Of a stretch of DNA of 64,000 bases, positions 47,058 through 56,008 are shown piece by piece. Every line of letters starts with the position of its first letter. The stretch's first letter is position 1. Source of the DNA: JAOUJD01 sp963726405 (lineage in GTDB: Bacteria > Pseudomonadota > Gammaproteobacteria > Burkholderiales > Burkholderiaceae_F); the NCBI GenBank assembly GCA_963726405.1, contig CAVSCF010000005.1, positions 62,001 to 126,000 of the forward strand. The letters are read 5' to 3'. Position numbers and translations under genes: made by a program. The notes under the pieces are model-generated. The model made no database searches. It saw only the letters and a list, made by a program, of their open reading frames with translations, and was not told where the DNA came from.

Positions 47058-47789
47058 TCAGGTCGGGCCCGGGGGGCCGGGCTTCTGCTTGGTGGCGCCA
47101 GCATACCCGCGCGCGATCCACAGCTTGCGCCAGCGGGTCATGCGCTCATAAAGCTCGCGCCGCGCTTCTCCCATCGCCTCGGGGTCGCGCTGCATCCACT
47201 TCTTGTAGACACCGGCCATGTCCAGATCGTTGAACCACCGGCGCCACGCCGCGGGCATCCAGCGCGTATCGAGCCAGGCCTGGAAATCGATCAGCGCGGG
47301 CTTGCCGTCGGGTCGACGCAGCATGTTGCCGGTGCCGCGCGTGTCGAGGTGAACGACGCCGCGCGCATGAACCGCGCTCATCAGGCGCTCCAGGTCGAGG
47401 AAGAACTCGGTGTCCAGCTCGCCGGCCGGCACCCCGCCCAGCGTCCCGCCGGGAATGAACTCGGCCGCGATCGCGTGGCGGTCAATGCGAAACGCTCGCT
47501 GCGGAACGCCGTCGATTCCCTCGAGGCGACGTAGCGCGCGGAGTTCGCGCCGCAGCAGCAGGCGCCCGATCGTGTTCCGGACCCAGAAGCGGCGCCGGGA
47601 AAAATCCTTCACCACCCACGCGCTGCCCGCGGCTTCGACCCGGAACACCTGTGCATTGGCCCAGCGGCCGTCCCTCAGCAGGCGGGTCGGTGCCCTCGCC
47701 AGTTCGGCGCGGGTGAAAGGCGGCAAGGATGGCGCTGGGACGGGATGCAGCAAGGGGGGAAGAATTCCTGCGCTGGCGGGCGATCGCAA
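47058..47789 (-). CDS. Kinase-like protein (RIO/lipopolysaccharide-kinase type)
   Basis: 243 residues, no signal peptide. Kinase-fold residues are visible: Lys in SAWVVKDFSRR, Glu in RRELRALRRLEG, the catalytic loop VVHLDTRGTGNML (H-x-D with the Asn five residues on), and the metal Asp in ALIDFQ, where DFG is replaced by D-F-Q. The RIO/InaA/WaaP-like families share this compact fold. It sits upstream of the ICMT-like gene. It could phosphorylate a glycolipid or protein; nothing in the window identifies the target. Confidence 0.82.
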   Translation of the reverse strand: MRSPASAGILPPLLHPVPAPSLPPFTRAELARAPTRLLRDGRWANAQVFRVEAAGSAWVVKDFSRRRFWVRNTIGRLLLRRELRALRRLEGIDGVPQRAFRIDRHAIAAEFIPGGTLGGVPAGELDTEFFLDLERLMSAVHARGVVHLDTRGTGNMLRRPDGKPALIDFQAWLDTRWMPAAWRRWFNDLDMAGVYKKWMQRDPEAMGEARRELYERMTRWRKLWIARGYAGATKQKPGPPGPT

Positions 47790-47931
47790 ATTATCTCACC
47801 CGGGCTGGGCAGGCTCGACCGCCGTTCTTTGGCATCGCGCGACGGTCGGCAGGAGAGGCCAGCCTTGCGGCGGCTGAACCAGGGACGGACGGCTGGTGTC
47901 GGGGTGGATTGACCCCTAACATGGCGTGACC

Positions 47932-48948
47932 ATGAACTTGTTGATCATCGGGGGTGGGGTCTTCCTCGGACAGGGCCTGCTGCAGGCGGCCCTGGAGGCG
48001 GGGCATGGCGTCACCGTGTTCAACCGCGGCCATTCCCGCAATTGGTGGCCGCCGGGTGTGAAGTGGATTGTCGGCGACCGCAAGGAAGACGTTCATCTGC
48101 TGATGGGCCGACGCTGGGACGCGGTGATCGATACCTGCGGCTACCGGCCCCAGGACGTTGAAACTACCTGCGCCGCACTCTTCGACAGCTGCGATCGGTA
48201 CGTTTTCGTTTCGAGCGTTTCCGCGTATGCGTCGTTTGCCCATACGCCCATCCGTGAAGAAGACCCGCTCGCTTCGGCGGCCGGCCACGACACCGAGAGC
48301 GTGAACGCGACGAACTACGGGCCGCTCAAAGCGGAGTGCGAACGGATCATGGTCCGCATCTTCGGCAGCCGCGGCATCGTGGTCCGGCCCGGCCTCATCG
48401 TCGGCCCGAGCGATCCCACCGGGCGCTTCTCGTATTGGGCGTGGCGGCTCGCCGGCGGCGGACGGGTGCTCGGGCCAGGCTCTCCTCACACCTCGGTGCA
48501 ATTCATCGACGTGCGCGACCTGTCCGCGTGGATCCTGCGCCTGATCCAGCTCGGCGCAACCGGCGCATTCAACGGCACGGGTCCGAATGAAGGTGCGACC
48601 TTCGGGGAACTGCTCGACACGTGCCGCTGGATCAGCGGCGAGGAAGCATCGGTCGAGTGGGTCGACGAGCAGTTCCTCGTGCGTGAGGGCGTGCAACCGT
48701 GGACCGAACTGCCGCTGTGGATACCGTCGCACGACGCGACGACGCGCGGATTTCATACGGTCGACACCCGGCGCGCGCAGGCGACAGGATTGAAGACGCG
48801 CCCGATGGCCGTCACGATCAACGACATTCTCGAAGCGGGTATCCCGCCGCTCGACGACAAGCGCCGCTCCGGCAAGCTGACCCGCGAGCGAGAGCGGGAT
48901 CTGCTCGCCGTATGGCAACTCCACAAGAGCGGCCTCGCGCTGGTGTAA
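47932..48948 (+). CDS. NAD-dependent epimerase/dehydratase family protein
   Basis: 338 residues, extended SDR-like. The NAD-binding loop is LLIIGGGVFLGQGLLQAALEAGH (G-G-x-x-x-G), with VSSVSAY and the catalytic tyrosine/lysine pair in TNYGPLKAECER. GGGRVLGPGSPHTSVQFIDVRDLSAWI is typical of the isoflavone-reductase-like and NAD-epimerase group that is often annotated only by fold. ATG 47932 is used; a GTG six bases earlier is possible. There are no clear pathway neighbours. Confidence 0.85.
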   Translation: MNLLIIGGGVFLGQGLLQAALEAGHGVTVFNRGHSRNWWPPGVKWIVGDRKEDVHLLMGRRWDAVIDTCGYRPQDVETTCAALFDSCDRYVFVSSVSAYASFAHTPIREEDPLASAAGHDTESVNATNYGPLKAECERIMVRIFGSRGIVVRPGLIVGPSDPTGRFSYWAWRLAGGGRVLGPGSPHTSVQFIDVRDLSAWILRLIQLGATGAFNGTGPNEGATFGELLDTCRWISGEEASVEWVDEQFLVREGVQPWTELPLWIPSHDATTRGFHTVDTRRAQATGLKTRPMAVTINDILEAGIPPLDDKRRSGKLTRERERDLLAVWQLHKSGLALV

Positions 48949-49028
48949 TCGCGCGATCGCGTCATTCTTGCCTCGGTTTGTACGCAAGCAATCGAGCCAG
49001 TGTTCCTCTCGGGCGATAATTCGCCCCG

Positions 49029-49367
49029 ATGGTGCCCCACTCGCTGTTCGTTTCCTCTGATCGCCACGTCGATCTCGCGCTGAACCTGCTCACTCTGGTC
49101 GTTGGCGGGGCTCTGTTTTCGACCGTGGCTTTCCTGATGTTCACCTGGCTTCGCCCGAGTGCCCCTCTGGCCGAGCGGGGCGATGTCGGCCCGCCTGCAT
49201 GGGCGTCGATGTCCGAAGTGCTGCTCAGTCCGCCACGTCTCGAATTCGACTTCCAGCTTGCCGGTTTCCCGACGATCTATCGCTGCGATCACCGCGGTCA
49301 GGTGACCTACAGTGACCGTCCCTGCGTCGGCGGCCGCACCCGGATACTGTCCGGCCGTCCCTCCTGA
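49029..49367 (+). CDS. Membrane-anchored DUF4124-like small protein
   Basis: 112 residues. A single membrane segment (about 17-40) anchors it. The C-terminus IYRCDHRGQVTYSDRPCVGG has the DUF4124 pattern, in which two cysteines bracket a short beta hairpin and probably form a disulfide in the periplasm. Function is unknown. The domain is only 30 residues; the region between (residues 45-85) is Pro/Ala-rich. Confidence 0.75.
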   Translation: MVPHSLFVSSDRHVDLALNLLTLVVGGALFSTVAFLMFTWLRPSAPLAERGDVGPPAWASMSEVLLSPPRLEFDFQLAGFPTIYRCDHRGQVTYSDRPCVGGRTRILSGRPS

Positions 49368-49404
49368 CCGGCGGGGTTCTCCCCCCGGTTACAGCCTGTT
49401 ACCA

Positions 49405-49461
49405 CCTTGGTGTCCGCGCCTGCGGTCGACCGTCCGTTGAACGACTGGACCACCAAGGAGG
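49405..49461 (+). promoter_or_regulatory. Leader hairpin overlapping the ribosome site of the VYAP-repeat gene
   Basis: CCTTGGTGTCC (49405-49415) can pair with GGACCACCAAGG (49447-49458) with one bulged base. The downstream arm runs into the AAGGAGG ribosome site (49455-49461) of the gene starting at 49467. Folding would partly hide that site, so translation may be controlled by structure or temperature. This is inference from complementarity only. Confidence 0.4.
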
Positions 49462-49466
49462 ACACG

Positions 49467-49898
49467 ATGAGACGCACCGCCCTGCTCGCAACACTGCTCG
49501 CGACCCTGCTGGCGCCGTTCGCGATCGCCCACGCCCATTCCAACGTTTCCGTCAGCGTCAGCACTCCGGAGTTCGGCATCCGCGTCGGTGCGCCGGTCTA
49601 TCGCCCGGTTCCCGTCTATGCGCCGGTTCCGGTGTATGCGCCCGCTCCCGTTTACGCACCCGCGCCGGTGTACGGACCGGTTCCGTACTACGCGCCTTCC
49701 CGGGTCTACGTCGCTCCACCGCGCGTGATCTACCGAGCGCCCGTCATCGCACCGCGTGTCGTCGTCCCTGCAGGAGTTTGGGTTGCTCCAGGCTATTACG
49801 GGAACCGCCACTGGCAAGGCCGGTACGACGAGCGCCACGAACACCGCCGTGACCGCGACGGTGATCGCGACGGTTACCGCGCCGGCTACGGATTCTGA
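49467..49898 (+). CDS. Secreted proline/tyrosine-rich repeat protein
   Basis: 143 residues with a signal peptide (residues 1-24, cleavage after AHA). The middle has at least six near-repeats of a V-Y-A-P-V/A-P unit (residues 45-75), followed by a valine/proline-rich stretch, and the C-terminal 30 residues are an Arg/Asp/His-rich tail (DERHEHRRDRDGDRDGYRAG). Such proteins are common in betaproteobacteria but of unknown role; the tail could bind metal. AAGGAGG lies 5 bases before the ATG. Confidence 0.8.
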   Translation: MRRTALLATLLATLLAPFAIAHAHSNVSVSVSTPEFGIRVGAPVYRPVPVYAPVPVYAPAPVYAPAPVYGPVPYYAPSRVYVAPPRVIYRAPVIAPRVVVPAGVWVAPGYYGNRHWQGRYDERHEHRRDRDGDRDGYRAGYGF

Positions 49899-49962
49899 TC
49901 AAAGCTAGCGCCCGACTCGAGCCTGTGCTGGAATCCGCGTGGCCATCACCACGAGGATCAGC

Positions 49963-50811
49963 ATGCGCACCGAAGGACCAGGCAGTTCAAACGTCGAGGA
50001 TCGTCGAGGGCAGGGCTTCGGCGGGCGCGGGCTGATCGGCGGCGGCATCGGCGCCCTGGTGCTGGTCGTCGTCGGCATGTTCTTCGGCATCGACCCGCGC
50101 GTCATTCTCGGGCTCGCCGACACCGTGCAGCAGGTGCAGGCGCCTGCGCAAACGGCGGGCAAGGTCGGTACGCCGACCGACGACATGGGCCGCTTCGTCT
50201 CGGTCGTGCTCGGGGACACCGAGAAGACCTGGAACACACTGTTCCAGCAACTGGGCCGGGACTATCAGGAACCGCGGCTGGTGCTGTTCACCGGAGCCAC
50301 GCCCACCGCCTGCGGCACCGGCCAGGCTGCCATGGGCCCCTTCTATTGCCCGCTCGATCAACGCGTCTACATCGACCTCGCGTTCTACCAGCAGTTGCGC
50401 GAGCGCTTCCGCGCTCCAGGCGATTTTGCGCAGGCCTACGTCATCGCCCACGAGGTCGGCCATCATGTGCAGAACCAGTTGGGCATCATGCAGAAGATGG
50501 ACGCGTACCGGAAGCGCATGAGCGAAACGCAATACAACGCGCTGTCGGTTCGACTCGAGCTTCAGGCCGACTGCTTCGCGGGAGTCTGGGCCCACCACGC
50601 CAACAACCGGCAGTTGCTCGAGGCGGGCGATGTCGACGAGGCGATGAAGGCGGCATCGGCGATCGGCGACGACACGATCCAGCGCCGCACTCAGGGCCGC
50701 ATCGTGCCGGAGAGCTTCACGCACGGAAGTTCCGAGCAGCGCATGCGGTGGTTCATGACCGGAATGAAGACCGGGCAGATCTCCGCCTGCAACACGTTCG
50801 AAGGCTTGTGA
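49963..50811 (+). CDS. Neutral zinc metallopeptidase, YpfJ family
   Basis: 282 residues. A membrane anchor (about residues 26-46) is followed by the conserved domain: RLVLFTGATPTACGTGQAAMGPFYCPLDQRVYIDLAF, then the zinc motif VIAHEVGHHVQNQLG, then SVRLELQADCFAGVWAH with the third ligand. These match the YpfJ/neutral zinc metallopeptidase family, which faces the periplasm. ATG 49963 with GAGG upstream is preferred; a GTG at 49939 would add eight residues. Its substrates are unknown. Confidence 0.93.
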   Translation: MRTEGPGSSNVEDRRGQGFGGRGLIGGGIGALVLVVVGMFFGIDPRVILGLADTVQQVQAPAQTAGKVGTPTDDMGRFVSVVLGDTEKTWNTLFQQLGRDYQEPRLVLFTGATPTACGTGQAAMGPFYCPLDQRVYIDLAFYQQLRERFRAPGDFAQAYVIAHEVGHHVQNQLGIMQKMDAYRKRMSETQYNALSVRLELQADCFAGVWAHHANNRQLLEAGDVDEAMKAASAIGDDTIQRRTQGRIVPESFTHGSSEQRMRWFMTGMKTGQISACNTFEGL

Positions 50812-50827
50812 CCGATTCCGCCCGGCG

Positions 50828-51475
50828 ATGAACCTGCGCGACGCCGCCGCTGGCCTGGCGCTGACGGTCGGCATCGTCGGCGCGGCCTCCGCGTGGCTCG
50901 ATCGCCCGGGCTCGGTCGACGTTCCACCCGGGCGCAGCGATCCGGGCGCGTATGTCGTGCGTCCCATCACCGACGCCGAAGCGATTCCGGTCGCTCAGGG
51001 CGGCGCGCTGCTTCCGGTCGCGCATTTCGAGACGCGCGGACGGGTGCTGAACATCGAGCGCTTCAAGCCTTACCAGTCGCTCGTCAACTGGGTTCCCGGT
51101 CTGCGCCCCGCGACGCACGACATCGGCCTGGGGTTCGGGCCGATGACCGATACCGGCAACGTCGACCGGTTCTCGTTTGCGCACGAAGGTGTCAGCCACG
51201 GCCTGCGCGCCCTGTTCGCGCGCCCGCGGGGCGCGATGACTCAGCAGGAGTTCGAGGCCCTGGCGCCGAACATCACCAACGTGCACGTGATCCCCGCCAC
51301 CGACGCGGTGTATGCGCAACTGCGCCGTGTGAAGCGGGGCGAACTCGTCACACTGCGCGGCCTCCTGGTCAATGTGCGCGGCGCCGACGGCCAGGTCGCG
51401 ACCACATCGACCCGCGCGGGCGACCGCGAGTGCGAGATCCTTTGGCTGGAAGACGTGCGTATCTCTCGACTGTGA
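50828..51475 (+). CDS. Unknown secreted or membrane-anchored protein
   Basis: 215 residues. The N-terminal AAAGLALTVGIVGAASAWL is a signal or anchor. The body has HFETRGRVLNIERF, LGFGPMTDTGNVDRFSFAHEGVSHGLRALF, ITNVHVIPATDAVYAQLRRVKRGELVTLRGLLVNVRG and a C-terminal ECEILWLEDVRISRL. I recognise no named family. The ordered beta and helix pattern and normal codon use suggest a real protein. It starts 17 bases after the metallopeptidase stop and 7 bases before the next small gene, so the three probably form an operon. Confidence 0.75.
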   Translation: MNLRDAAAGLALTVGIVGAASAWLDRPGSVDVPPGRSDPGAYVVRPITDAEAIPVAQGGALLPVAHFETRGRVLNIERFKPYQSLVNWVPGLRPATHDIGLGFGPMTDTGNVDRFSFAHEGVSHGLRALFARPRGAMTQQEFEALAPNITNVHVIPATDAVYAQLRRVKRGELVTLRGLLVNVRGADGQVATTSTRAGDRECEILWLEDVRISRL

Positions 51476-51482
51476 GGAGCCC

Positions 51483-51653
51483 ATGACCCTTTTCGAATGG
51501 CTGGCACAGGTCTGCAACGAACTCGGCTGGCCGGTTCTTCGAGCGCATGACATGCTCGATGAAACGCGCTGGTCGGACATGTACGAGGCGGGCGTGAGCC
51601 CCGCGGAGGCGGCCAGGCGCGTGCGCGAGGACACGGGCACGCCGGCGACATAA
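51483..51653 (+). CDS. Small acidic helical protein of unknown function
   Basis: 56 residues. AGGAG lies 3 bases before the ATG, just after the stop of the 215-residue unknown gene. The sequence has helices LFEWLAQVCNELGWPVL and PAEAARRVREDTGTP and is probably cytoplasmic. It is too short to assign. Its good ribosome site and tight position in the run argue for a real gene. Confidence 0.6.
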   Translation: MTLFEWLAQVCNELGWPVLRAHDMLDETRWSDMYEAGVSPAEAARRVREDTGTPAT

Positions 51654-51696
51654 ATCGTCGCCCCGGGGGCGTGTTTACCCTCGGTCAGTCGGCCCG

Positions 51697-51710
51697 TTGA
51701 CCCGAGGCAA
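51697..51710 (+). promoter_or_regulatory. FNR-like box upstream of the P-type ATPase
   Basis: TTGAC-CCGA-GGCAA matches TTGAC-N4-GTCAA at nine of ten positions. It is centred 51 bases before the GTG start at 51755. The spacing would put it near -41 relative to a plausible transcript start, like other FNR-class sites. Confidence 0.55.
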
Positions 51711-51754
51711 CCGGGAGCCCGGCCGCGCACGTACATTGAACAGGTCGGGCGGCA

Positions 51755-54385
51755 GTGGCCCGTCTGCGCTTCTCTGCGCCTCTATCCCCCGTGAATTCCT
51801 CTACCGCACCAGGCCCGCCACCCGCCTGGCATGCGCTGAGCGCCGGAGAGGCGCTGGCGCGGTTGCAGTCCAGCGCTGCCGGCCTCACGCGCGAGGACGC
51901 GGCCGCCCGGCTCCTCCGAGACGGTCCAAATGCCCTTCCGGACGCCAAGCGGCATGGGCTGCTGTCCCTCTTCGCGCGCCAGTTCGCGGATTTCATGATC
52001 GGCGTGCTGGTCGTTGCGGCCCTGTTTGCATTCGCGATCGGCGAAGCCGTCGAAGGGGCTGCGATCCTCGCGATCGTGGTGCTCAACGCACTGCTCGGTT
52101 TCGTGCAGGAGTGGCGCGCGGAGCAGGCCATGGAAGCCCTGCGGTCGATGGCAGCTCCGCACGCGCAGGCGATCCGGGATGGGACGAGGATGGAAGTTCC
52201 CGCCGCCGACCTCGTCGTCGGCGACGTCGTCTCGCTCGAGGCCGGCGCCCGCGTGCCCGCCGATCTTCGGCTGATCCAGTCGGCCGCCTTTCGGGTCGAC
52301 GAAGCCGCCATGACTGGAGAGTCGGTGCCGGCCGACAAGGACGCCTCCATCGCCGTCGATGCGGACGCCGTCCTTGCGGACCGGCGCACGATGGCTCACT
52401 CCGGAACGAACGTCACCGGGGGGCGCGCGCTGGGCCTCGTGGTGGCCACCGGTCGCCATACGCAACTGGGCCACATCGCACGCCTGGTCGAGCAGGCCGG
52501 CGATACCCGCACGCCGCTGCAGGAGCGCCTCGCGCGTTTCGGCCGACGTCTGGCGCTGGCGGTGCTTGTCATCTGCGCGGTGATTTTCGCTGCCGGGCTG
52601 GCCCGCGGGGAACCGGCTGCCCTGATGTTCCTGACCGCCGTCAGCTTGGCTGTCGCTGCGATCCCGGAAGCATTGCCCGCCGTGGTCTCGATTTCGCTGG
52701 CGTTCGGCGCGCGTCGCATGTCGCATGCCAATGCCCTGGTCCGCCGTCTGCCGTGCGTGGAGTCGCTCGGCTCCGTCACCGTGATCTGCAGCGACAAGAC
52801 CGGCACGCTGACCCAGAACCGGCTCCGGCTTGCGCGCTTCGAAGCCGTCAGTCCCGCCACGCGGGAACACGCGCTGCACGTACTCGCGCTCAACAACGAC
52901 GCGTCACGCGGACCGGACGGCTGGATCGGCGACCCGACCGAGATCGCGCTGGTGGACCACGCCGGCGAGGACGGCGTCGACATCGACGCGCTGCGCGAAG
53001 CCCTGCCACGCATCGCGGAACTGCCCTTCGATTCCGAGCGCAAGCGGATGACGACCGTGCACGAACGCGAGCACGACGTCCTCGTGACGGTCAAGGGTGC
53101 GCCCGAGGCCGTGGTGCCGTTGTGCATCGACGTCGATCAGGTCGAATGGCACCGGCGCTCCGAGCAACTGGCGGCCGAAGGCCTGCGTGTCCTGGCGCTG
53201 GCTGCGCGCAGCGCCGACCGGCACGCATCGATCGACCAGGTCGACCGCGACCTGCACCTGCTGGGGCTCGTCGGCCTGATCGACCCGCCACGGCCGGAGG
53301 CACGCGCCGCCGTCGCCGAGTGTGTCGCCGCCGGAATCGCTCCGGTAATGATCACCGGCGATCACCCCGCCACCGCGCTCGCCATTTCGCGCGCGCTCGG
53401 CCTCGCGAGCGAACAGGACAACGTCATCACCGGCCGGGAACTCGAACGGCTGGACGACGCCCAACTTGCCGCGCGCCTCGTGCGCACGCGCGTGTTCGCC
53501 CGCGTCGACCCCGCGCAGAAGATCCGCATCGTCGAAGCGCTGCAAGCGCGCGGAGAGTGCGTCGCGATGACCGGCGACGGAGTGAACGATGCCCCCGCCT
53601 TGAAGCGGAGCGACGTCGGTGTGGCCATGGGGCGCGGGGGAACCGACGTTGCGCGCGAAGCTTCGGACCTCGTGCTGCTCGACGACAACTTCGCCACCAT
53701 CGTCGGCGCGGTGCGCGAAGGACGCCGGATCTACGACAACATCCGCAAGTTCGTCCGCTTCGTCATGGCGGGCAACGCCGGCGAGATCTGGACGATCTTC
53801 CTCGCGCCCTTCCTCGGCCTGCCGATCCCGCTGACGCCGATCCAGATCCTGTGGGTCAACTTCATCACCGACGGCCTCCCCGGTCTTGCACTCGCGAGCG
53901 AACCGGCCGAGGCGAACGTGATGCGCCGGCCGCCTCGCCCGCGCGACGAGTCGGTGTTTGCGCACGGGATCTGGCAGCACATCGCGTGGGCCGGCCTTCT
54001 GATCGGCGGTGTGAGCCTGGCGGCGTGCGCGTGGGCCATCGGCAACGACGAGCACCCGCAGACGATGACGTTCACGGTGCTGACCTTCGCGCAACTGGCG
54101 CACGTGCTCGCGATCCGCTCGGAGACCGAGAGCCTGTTCCGCCTCGGCCTCGGCACCAATCGATTCCTGCTGGCGAGCATTGCCGCGAGCATCGCGCTGC
54201 ACCTCGCGATCGTCTACCTGGCGCCGCTGCAGGTCGTCTTCGGGACCGAACCCCTGTCGCCGCAGGCGGTGTTCGTGGCGACTGCGCTGTCGCTCGTGGT
54301 CTTCGTCGGCGTGGAGATCGAGAAATGGGCGACGCGCCGCGGCTGGGTGTACGACCTGCGCACGCGGGATGCCCACGTATCATGA
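51755..54385 (+). CDS. P-type cation-transporting ATPase (P2A-like)
   Basis: 876 residues. Phosphorylation site Asp347 is in CSDKTGTLTQ; the P2 transmembrane motif is AIPEALPAVVSISLAFGARRM; the actuator loop is DEAAMTGES; hinge MTGDGVNDAPALKRSDVG, and the C-terminal half has the membrane helices with NFITDGLPGLAL. This P2A arrangement (ten helices) transports Ca2+ or Mn2+-like ions; the precise ion is not determined. The start GTG 51755 is used, GTG 51791 is an alternative. The box at 51697 suggests low-oxygen control. Confidence 0.93.
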   Translation: MARLRFSAPLSPVNSSTAPGPPPAWHALSAGEALARLQSSAAGLTREDAAARLLRDGPNALPDAKRHGLLSLFARQFADFMIGVLVVAALFAFAIGEAVEGAAILAIVVLNALLGFVQEWRAEQAMEALRSMAAPHAQAIRDGTRMEVPAADLVVGDVVSLEAGARVPADLRLIQSAAFRVDEAAMTGESVPADKDASIAVDADAVLADRRTMAHSGTNVTGGRALGLVVATGRHTQLGHIARLVEQAGDTRTPLQERLARFGRRLALAVLVICAVIFAAGLARGEPAALMFLTAVSLAVAAIPEALPAVVSISLAFGARRMSHANALVRRLPCVESLGSVTVICSDKTGTLTQNRLRLARFEAVSPATREHALHVLALNNDASRGPDGWIGDPTEIALVDHAGEDGVDIDALREALPRIAELPFDSERKRMTTVHEREHDVLVTVKGAPEAVVPLCIDVDQVEWHRRSEQLAAEGLRVLALAARSADRHASIDQVDRDLHLLGLVGLIDPPRPEARAAVAECVAAGIAPVMITGDHPATALAISRALGLASEQDNVITGRELERLDDAQLAARLVRTRVFARVDPAQKIRIVEALQARGECVAMTGDGVNDAPALKRSDVGVAMGRGGTDVAREASDLVLLDDNFATIVGAVREGRRIYDNIRKFVRFVMAGNAGEIWTIFLAPFLGLPIPLTPIQILWVNFITDGLPGLALASEPAEANVMRRPPRPRDESVFAHGIWQHIAWAGLLIGGVSLAACAWAIGNDEHPQTMTFTVLTFAQLAHVLAIRSETESLFRLGLGTNRFLLASIAASIALHLAIVYLAPLQVVFGTEPLSPQAVFVATALSLVVFVGVEIEKWATRRGWVYDLRTRDAHVS

Positions 54386-54454
54386 ACTGCACCCGTGACC
54401 GTGCGCCCGCCGGTCAGCCTCGTCGCTCGTCGTCGGCCGTCGCTGCCCGGCAGC

Positions 54455-55583
54455 ATGAACGCCCCGACCGGCATCTCGCGCCGCTCCAACCTGGATGCCG
54501 GCCTGCTAGCGCGGATGTCGCCGCTGCCGATATCCAGCTACTTCGATCCCCGCTGGTTCGAGCGCGAAATGCAGCTGTTCGAGAAGGGCCCGAACTACGT
54601 CGGCAGCGAACGGATGGTTCCGGAGGTGGGCGACTACATGGCGCTGCCGGGGACCGGGAACGGGAAGGTGCTGGTGCACGGACCGAACGGCGTGAACCTG
54701 CTGTCCAACACCTGCCGCCACCGCCAGGGCCTGCTCCTGGAGGGCGGCGGCAACATCGCGAACATCGTGTGCCCGCTGCACCGCTGGACCTACGATCTCG
54801 ACGGCAGGCTGCTCGGCGCCCCCGACTTCGACGTCACTCCGGACTGCGCACTGCACAGCACGCCGCTGCAGCGCTGGAACGGACTGCTGTTCGCCGGGCC
54901 GCGCGATGCGGCCGAGGATCTCGCCGACTTTCCACTGGCCGCCGACTACGACTACGGAAATCTGGCGTTCGACAGCGTCACCGTCGACGAATGCGCCGTT
55001 CAACTGGAAGACGTTCCTCGAGATCTTCCTCGAGCTGTATCACGTCGAGGCGATGCATCCCGGCCTGCAGCGGTGGGTCGACGCCGACAACTACGAATGG
55101 GGCTTCGGCGCCCGCTGGAGTTACCAGACGCTGGGCATCCGGGACGGCCTTCGGTCGCAGGTATCGCCCAATTACCAGCGCTACCGCGATGCCATCCTCG
55201 ACTACACCGGTGGCGCGCTGCCGAAGTACGGCACGGTCTGGTCCATCCTCTACCCGAACGTGATGCTCGAGTGGTATCCGCAGGCGCTCGTCGTCAGCAC
55301 CCTGATCCCGCGCTCGCCCGATCACACGACCAACATCGTCGAGTTCTACTACCCCGAGGAAGTGCAGGCCTTCGAACGGCAGATCGTCGAGGCGCACCAG
55401 GCCGCGTATGCGGAGTCGGCTGCCGAGGACGCGGCGATCTGCACGCGCCTGCACCGCGGACGGCGCGCGCTGTGGCTGGCGGGCGAGGACGATGAAGGGC
55501 CGTATCACTCGCCGCACGAGGACGGCATGATCCACCTGCACGACTGGATACGCCGCGAGCTGCGGCAGCACCCGACTGCGTAG
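54455..55583 (+). pseudogene. Rieske [2Fe-2S] aromatic ring-hydroxylating oxygenase alpha-type, single-base frameshift
   Basis: The Rieske cluster motif is C-R-H ... C-P-L-H in NTCRHRQGLLLEGGGNIANI-VCPLHRW (residues about 88-109). Frame one breaks at ECAVQLEDVP; the next frame continues NWKTFLEIFLELYHVEAMHPGL, giving the mononuclear-iron ligands E-x-Y-H-x4-H, and runs to 55583. One extra T at 54999-55000 would restore 375 residues. The substrate class is unclear; some members are carnitine or choline oxygenases. Follows the P-type ATPase by 69 bases. The break is in a TT run, so error is plausible. Confidence 0.85.
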
Positions 55584-55587
55584 GCCG

Positions 55588-55977
55588 CTAGGACGGCGGC
55601 GAGCCCGTGCGCTTCAGGTAGGACGCGAGGGCCGCGTCCATGCCGGCGGCATGCACGGCAAACCATTCGAGCATGGCCGGCGCAAGACGTCCCAGCGGGC
55701 CGCTGTCCCCGGCAGCGAGCAGGCGCTGCACTTCGCCGACGACTTCGACGACCGAGGCATGTTCACGCGCGTGGCAATCGGCCATCGGGAACTCGGTGCC
55801 CGACATCAGGGACTCTTCGTGCGCGAAATGGCGTTCCAGATGTTCCTGAAGGGCGGCGAGCGCGTCGTGCGCGTCGTCCCCCGCGCTGACCAGGGCGGCG
55901 AGCCGTTCCTCCAGTTCGACATGCATCGCATCGATCGACGCGATGCCGACCGCGTACGCCCCCTGCCTCTCGGCCAT
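55588..55977 (-). CDS. Hemerythrin-like oxygen-binding protein, copy 1
   Basis: 129 residues from ATG 55977; a GTG nine bases upstream is possible. The di-iron ligands of the hemerythrin bundle are visible: His in DAMHVELEERL, H-x3-E in HFAHEESLM, H-x4-H in CHAREHASV, H in WFAVHAAGMDAAL. It should bind O2 or NO in the cytoplasm. Its paralogue lies immediately upstream, separated by 31 bases. Confidence 0.9.
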   Translation of the reverse strand: MAERQGAYAVGIASIDAMHVELEERLAALVSAGDDAHDALAALQEHLERHFAHEESLMSGTEFPMADCHAREHASVVEVVGEVQRLLAAGDSGPLGRLAPAMLEWFAVHAAGMDAALASYLKRTGSPPS

Positions 55978-56008
55978 GTCGCCCACGGCTCGCCGCGCCC
56001 GCTGTAAG

